A DNA stretch of 17,838 bases. Source: Patescibacteria group bacterium (lineage in GTDB: Bacteria; Patescibacteriota; Gracilibacteria; UBA1369; PNNO01). Position 1 is the first letter of the stretch. Every line of letters starts with the position of its first letter. The notes under the pieces are model-generated. The model saw nothing but the letters and a program-made list of their open reading frames with translations. It did no database searches and was not told the origin of the DNA. Shown piece by piece: positions 14,745 through 17,838 of the stretch. A program made the position numbers and the translations under genes. The stretch lies in the NCBI GenBank assembly GCA_018821175.1, contig JAHJMX010000077.1, forward strand, positions 1 through 17,838. The letters are read 5' to 3'.

Positions 14745-15725
14745 TTATTCTACAATTTCGTATTGTACACAAATCACACCACTTCCAACAGAGGCAATTG
14801 ATTCAAATGCTGCTTTTGATAAGTCTAGAGAGCGACCTGTTATATATGGGCCACGGTCATTGATTCTGACTATAACAGATTTGTTGTTTGCCATGTTTGT
14901 AACTCGAACTATTGTGTTGAATGGCAATGTTCGGTTTGCTGCAGTTAACTCTGCTGCAAGATATGGTTCGCCACTTGATGTGGAATGTCCTTCTAAATAA
15001 TCACTGTAATATGATGCTTTTCCGAACTTTGATCCAGACTTACTCATCATATAACGATAAACAAGTTCGGCGAATTTCCCGCGCGTCATGTTCATCCCTG
15101 GATAAATTTGATTTTCCATTGTGAAATAAACGATTTCTCGATTTTTTCCTTCTTGTATGTAAGGGGAGAACCATTCATAAATTGGGACATCAGCGAATGG
15201 GGCTTCCAGAACCTCTGGTAAAACTATTTTGTCACTTTCCATAGCGATTTTATAACTTTCAACGCGGTTCACAGTATTTGTTGGGCGGAAAGTTTTGTCC
15301 GGATAGCCTGTGACAATGCCTTCTGTAACACCTTTCTTTAAATATGGGAAATACCATTGGCTTTTGTATATATCGTTAAAATCAATTTCGATATCCGTAC
15401 TAGCAAAATCCATTCCTCCAAGCGAATTTTCTTGTATATATTGATCGTCAATTAAATTGTTTGCATTCAAAATTATTTTTAAAGCTTCTATGCGGTTTAT
15501 TTCTTGCCATGGTTTAAATGTTCCATCGCTATATCCATCGATAATTCCTTTTTCACTTAAATGTTTGATGCCAACATAATTTGTATTTCCCAAATCAACA
15601 TCACTAAAAATTGCCGTGGATTCAACTTCACGAGCATTTTCTTCTTGTGCGTTGCAAAAGAGTGGGAACGCGAACAACAAAACAGAGCCAATTATGACCG
15701 TCAATATTTTATAGTCTTTTTTCAT
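14745..15725 (-). CDS. SLH-domain/RlpA-like double-psi beta-barrel fusion, predicted septal lytic transglycosylase
   Basis: This 326-residue secreted protein has a signal peptide (hydrophobic 8-23, cleavage likely after CNA at 26). Three S-layer homology domains follow at about 38-90, 113-165 and 175-226; IDGYSDGTFKPWQEINRIEA and VTGYPDKTFRPTNTVNRVES are classic SLH repeats. Residues 234-325 are an RlpA-like double-psi beta-barrel: GKASYYSDYLEGHSTSSGE, then AANRTLPFNTIVRVTN, and the catalytic-type VRINDRGPY with Asp290, then RSLDLSKAAFE. RlpA enzymes cleave glycan strands lacking stem peptides at division sites. The SLH domains would hold the enzyme to secondary wall polymer. The typical SPOR domain for septal targeting is absent, and SLH may replace it. 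It lies 9 bases after jag and 8 bases before the FtsL-like gene, in one operon. Confidence 0.92.
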   Translation of the reverse strand: MKKDYKILTVIIGSVLLFAFPLFCNAQEENAREVESTAIFSDVDLGNTNYVGIKHLSEKGIIDGYSDGTFKPWQEINRIEALKIILNANNLIDDQYIQENSLGGMDFASTDIEIDFNDIYKSQWYFPYLKKGVTEGIVTGYPDKTFRPTNTVNRVESYKIAMESDKIVLPEVLEAPFADVPIYEWFSPYIQEGKNREIVYFTMENQIYPGMNMTRGKFAELVYRYMMSKSGSKFGKASYYSDYLEGHSTSSGEPYLAAELTAANRTLPFNTIVRVTNMANNKSVIVRINDRGPYITGRSLDLSKAAFESIASVGSGVICVQYEIVE

Positions 15726-15734
15726 AAACTCATC

Positions 15735-16211
15735 TTAAGAATTAGAGTTATAGACGATTGTAATTTGTCTATGGTCTCCATCTCCTATACTTTCTGTCTT
15801 TACGTCTCCGAATTCAGGTTTGGTTAGATACAAATGAATCACACGTCTAAAATATGCCGACATCGGTGGTAGAACTTGTGTTTTTTTAGTTTGTCTAACC
15901 ATATCTACCTTTTTTTGTGCAAGACCAATCACATTGTCTTCTTGTCTCTTTCTGTAATTATCAACGTCAAGTAGTATATTGAAATCTTCTTGGATAATTC
16001 TCCAAGCTAAAACTTTCAAAAGATGTTGCAATGCGTGGATGTTTTCACCATGAAATCCTATCAGCATGCTTGGATCTTCTGTGTCAATATTGATATGGTA
16101 CATGTCCATATCTGATTTTGAATCTTTTTCGATTTTGACATTATCGAAGGGTGCTTCGATTTTAATCAAGAGTCCTTCTAAGATTTCCTTAAGGGCTTTT
16201 TCTATCTCCAT
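15735..16211 (-). CDS. jag: KH-R3H RNA-binding protein Jag/KhpB
   Basis: This 158-residue protein binds single-stranded RNA and in other bacteria (KhpB/EloR with KhpA) affects elongation and cell-wall synthesis. The KH domain has its GxxG loop at Gly52-Phe-His-Gly55 in LIGFHGENIHALQHLLKVLA. The R3H domain has Arg122 and His126 (YFRRVIHLYL) and ends in GDGDHRQITIVY. The N-terminal Jag-N domain of Bacillus-type Jag is absent, so it is shorter than the ~208-residue Bacillus protein. It follows yidC, as in most bacteria, but after a 66-bp gap containing its own extended -10 promoter. It precedes the SLH-RlpA gene by 9 bases. Confidence 0.95.
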   Translation of the reverse strand: MEIEKALKEILEGLLIKIEAPFDNVKIEKDSKSDMDMYHINIDTEDPSMLIGFHGENIHALQHLLKVLAWRIIQEDFNILLDVDNYRKRQEDNVIGLAQKKVDMVRQTKKTQVLPPMSAYFRRVIHLYLTKPEFGDVKTESIGDGDHRQITIVYNSNS

Positions 16212-16253
16212 TTCTTATATATTTAAAATTATAATGCTTTTTATTCTGTCACG

Positions 16254-16262
16254 ATTATATCA
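16254..16262 (-). promoter_or_regulatory. Extended -10 promoter upstream of jag
   Basis: On the minus strand TGATATAAT lies 42 bases before the jag ATG. It is identical to the elements before the GH1 and beta-helix genes. A second TATAAT closer to the gene (around 16230) lacks the TG extension. An internal promoter would let jag-rlpA-ftsL be expressed separately from rnpA-yidC. Confidence 0.5.
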
Positions 16263-16277
16263 GATCCTTATTTTTTT

Positions 16278-17522
16278 CTAAATAACTTTTACTGTCGCTT
16301 CTGAATTATTTTTCTTTGGTTTCGTTATCTTTTTATTTACATAAAGTTGTTGTCCAATTCCAAACAGTGTAGATGCGCCCCAGTAAAGACCAACTCCTGA
16401 TGGGACTGATGCTGTAAATAATGCTAGCATTACCGGCATAACATAAACCATCATTTGTGTTGCGGTTTCCATTTCTTGTCCTTTGCCAGCTTCCACCATT
16501 TTCTTTTTCTTAGGTTCTTGTTTAGCTTGTTTCTTTGTCATTGCAAGTTTCATTTGAATGAATTGCAAACCGGCAACAATTATTGGAAGAACAAAAACAT
16601 CTCTTTCCAAAAGGTTCAACAATCCAAAGAAATTCGCATTAACAAGCGTTAAATCAAATCCTTGTAGTGGTTGATACAGCAAGTGAATGTTGTCAGGATT
16701 TAATCCAGTTTTAATTACATAAAATAATGCGATTAATACTGGGAGCTGGAATAGCATTGGTAAGCAACTTCCGAATGGATTTACTTTATATTCTTTATAT
16801 AGCGCGAATGTTTCTTGCGCTAATTTCTCCTGATTATTTTTATATTTTTCTTGTAATTTTTTAATACGAGGTTGAATTTCCTGCATTTTTCTTTGTGATT
16901 CAAGTCCATGTTGTGCAGGAATAAATAGGATTAGACGTAAAATAATTGTCAGTAAAATAATTGCAAGTCCCAAATTGTATGCTGGGATTATGCTAATTAA
17001 ATAAATCAATGCATTGAAAATTGGCTGATATAGGAAGGTTCCCCATAAATATCCAATCCATGATTTTGATGTGATTGTAAATTCGTTTGATGTGAATTCT
17101 TTATCTTCTCCATTGATTTGCGTTATCACTGAAATTTTATATCTTCCCATTTCACCAAATAATACGTGATTCCAAGATTGATACTCAACAAGTAAATCTT
17201 CTTTCGGCTGGATTGTAACCGGATTAGTATTTGTACATGTAATTTTTGGAGTTGCAGTAATCGCTGACCATTCTCCATTTGTATATTTAAAAACATTCAA
17301 TGGTTCTGATGGACAATCATTTGGAATCAAGAGCTCTGAATCTGTATTGTTACGCAATTTGACGCTAACAAGAGAATCTTGCCCAAACTCTGTATTCATA
17401 GTTGCAATTCCAAGATCATTTTCAGCAAGTATTAAATCCAAATCTGAAGTTCCTGTACATCCTCGCATTATTAACATTAATACCAAGAAAAATCCTGCAA
17501 AAAGTATAAATTGTCGTTTCAT
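16278..17522 (-). CDS. yidC: Membrane protein insertase YidC
   Basis: This 414-residue Oxa1/YidC/Alb3 insertase places proteins in the inner membrane, alone or with SecYEG. TM1 is at about 5-20. Residues 22-153 form an extracytoplasmic beta domain with Cys70 and Cys96 able to pair. The conserved core has TM2 at 164-205 with the groove Arg196 (ILRLILFIP), the cytoplasmic helical hairpin at 207-246 (QRKMQEIQPRIKKLQEKYK), then NPFGSCLPMLFQLPVLIALF (248-267), a third segment near 308-326 and the C-terminal MPVMLALFTASVPSGVGLYW. A basic tail (395-404) fits ribosome contact. The outer domain is shorter than the E. coli P1 domain but longer than in Gram-positive YidC1. The gene is 10 bases after rnpA. 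Stop is TAG, the only non-TAA stop seen. Confidence 0.97.
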   Translation of the reverse strand: MKRQFILFAGFFLVLMLIMRGCTGTSDLDLILAENDLGIATMNTEFGQDSLVSVKLRNNTDSELLIPNDCPSEPLNVFKYTNGEWSAITATPKITCTNTNPVTIQPKEDLLVEYQSWNHVLFGEMGRYKISVITQINGEDKEFTSNEFTITSKSWIGYLWGTFLYQPIFNALIYLISIIPAYNLGLAIILLTIILRLILFIPAQHGLESQRKMQEIQPRIKKLQEKYKNNQEKLAQETFALYKEYKVNPFGSCLPMLFQLPVLIALFYVIKTGLNPDNIHLLYQPLQGFDLTLVNANFFGLLNLLERDVFVLPIIVAGLQFIQMKLAMTKKQAKQEPKKKKMVEAGKGQEMETATQMMVYVMPVMLALFTASVPSGVGLYWGASTLFGIGQQLYVNKKITKPKKNNSEATVKVI

Positions 17523-17532
17523 GGTTTTTTAA

Positions 17533-17838
17533 TTAATTTTTAATAGTAGTAAGGGCATCTTTAACATTGTGATAAATTTCCTCATAATTGCAAGTCAAGA
17601 TCTGTTTTTTTGGAATGAGAACTATATCAAAACATTGCATTGTTGTATCAACGCTTGCATGTCTTATGGATTCATATATCTGTCTTCGTTTTAAGTTGCG
17701 CGTTACTGCAAGCTTGGAAAACTTCCTACTAATGACAATTGCAAATCTGTTGTAAGCCTTTTTATTCGGCAAAAGCCGGATATCAAACATTCCGACTTTT
17801 TTATTGGTTCCACGCTTCAAAATTTTCTGTACCCGCCA
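17533..17838 (-). CDS. rnpA: Ribonuclease P protein component (N-terminus outside window)
   Basis: The protein subunit of RNase P removes 5' leaders from pre-tRNAs. The frame is open to the right edge, giving 102 codons including the stop. The reading WRVQKILKRGTNKKVGMF before the first possible TTG start (17820) matches the typical RnpA N-terminal pattern (V-x-K-x-G), so the true start lies beyond the window and 17820 is not it. The RNR signature appears as RKFSKLAVTRNLKRRQIYES, with the conserved Arg-Asn-x-x-Lys-Arg. It leads the rnpA-yidC-jag operon; rpmH and dnaA would be expected just outside the window. Confidence 0.93.
   Translation of the reverse strand, partial: WRVQKILKRGTNKKVGMFDIRLLPNKKAYNRFAIVISRKFSKLAVTRNLKRRQIYESIRHASVDTTMQCFDIVLIPKKQILTCNYEEIYHNVKDALTTIKN

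Noticed and set aside
14737..14772. Longer start of the FtsL-like protein at 14772
   Set aside because: It would overlap the end of the SLH-RlpA gene by 28 bases; the start at 14736 or 14739 gives normal operon spacing and a usual basic N-terminus.
17818..17820. TTG at 17820 as the rnpA start
   Set aside because: The frame stays open upstream and reads a typical RnpA N-terminal segment (WRVQKILKRG), so the gene is cut by the window edge.
286..17838. TGA recoded to glycine (Gracilibacteria/Absconditabacteria code)
   Set aside because: All genes, including the very glycine-rich beta-helix gene, read through without any in-frame TGA and use ordinary GGN glycine codons.
1..17838. CRISPR arrays, insertion sequences, or prophage
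   Set aside because: I saw no regularly spaced repeats, transposase, integrase or capsid genes; the phage-like modules are confined to one secreted protein.

Overview
The window is AT-rich, gene-dense bacterial DNA. I read it as a Patescibacteria (CPR) genome, possibly the Peregrinibacteria/Gracilibacteria side, with moderate confidence. The reasons are the compact layout, a secreted FN3 protein and a beta-helix surface protein of the kind seen in CPR genomes, S-layer-homology (SLH) domains, an adenosylcobalamin-dependent ribonucleotide reductase, and almost no Shine-Dalgarno motifs. The standard code fits: every gene reads through without in-frame TGA, and the 13 visible stops are 12 TAA, 1 TAG and no TGA.

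Left block (1-5996, all minus strand). From upstream to downstream it holds a DJ-1/PfpI-like protein, a 493-bp gap (5029-5489 is non-coding) with several strong hairpins, a class II ribonucleotide reductase (nrdJ), a large lysine/glutamate-rich helical-repeat protein with one TPR-like unit, and a membrane-anchored SAM-dependent methyltransferase cut by the window edge. The last two genes overlap by one base (TAATG). The gap before nrdJ carries two intrinsic-terminator-like hairpins on the minus strand. It also carries stems whose G-U wobbles favour a plus-strand RNA. I could not assign it to a known RNA family.

Middle block (5997-14224). A divergent promoter region leads into a GH1 beta-glycosidase followed closely by a five-helix membrane protein. 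Convergent to these is a single-pass membrane protein with an FN3-like ectodomain and a helical cytoplasmic tail. It is divergently transcribed from a soluble class III adenylate cyclase with two probable GAF domains. Next comes a 928-residue secreted beta-helix protein with modules resembling phage tail fibres, ending in a clear terminator.

Right block (14229-17838, minus strand). The conserved cluster rnpA-yidC-jag/khpB is followed by an SLH-RlpA fusion and an FtsL/DivIC-like protein, then a separately promoted tRNA-Glu(TTC). This joins RNA processing, membrane insertion, peptidoglycan remodelling and septum assembly in one near-continuous string. In many bacteria rnpA-yidC-jag lies near dnaA and the replication origin; no origin is visible here.

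A recurrent extended -10 element (TGATATAAT or close variants) appears upstream of several genes, while ribosome binding sites are essentially absent.
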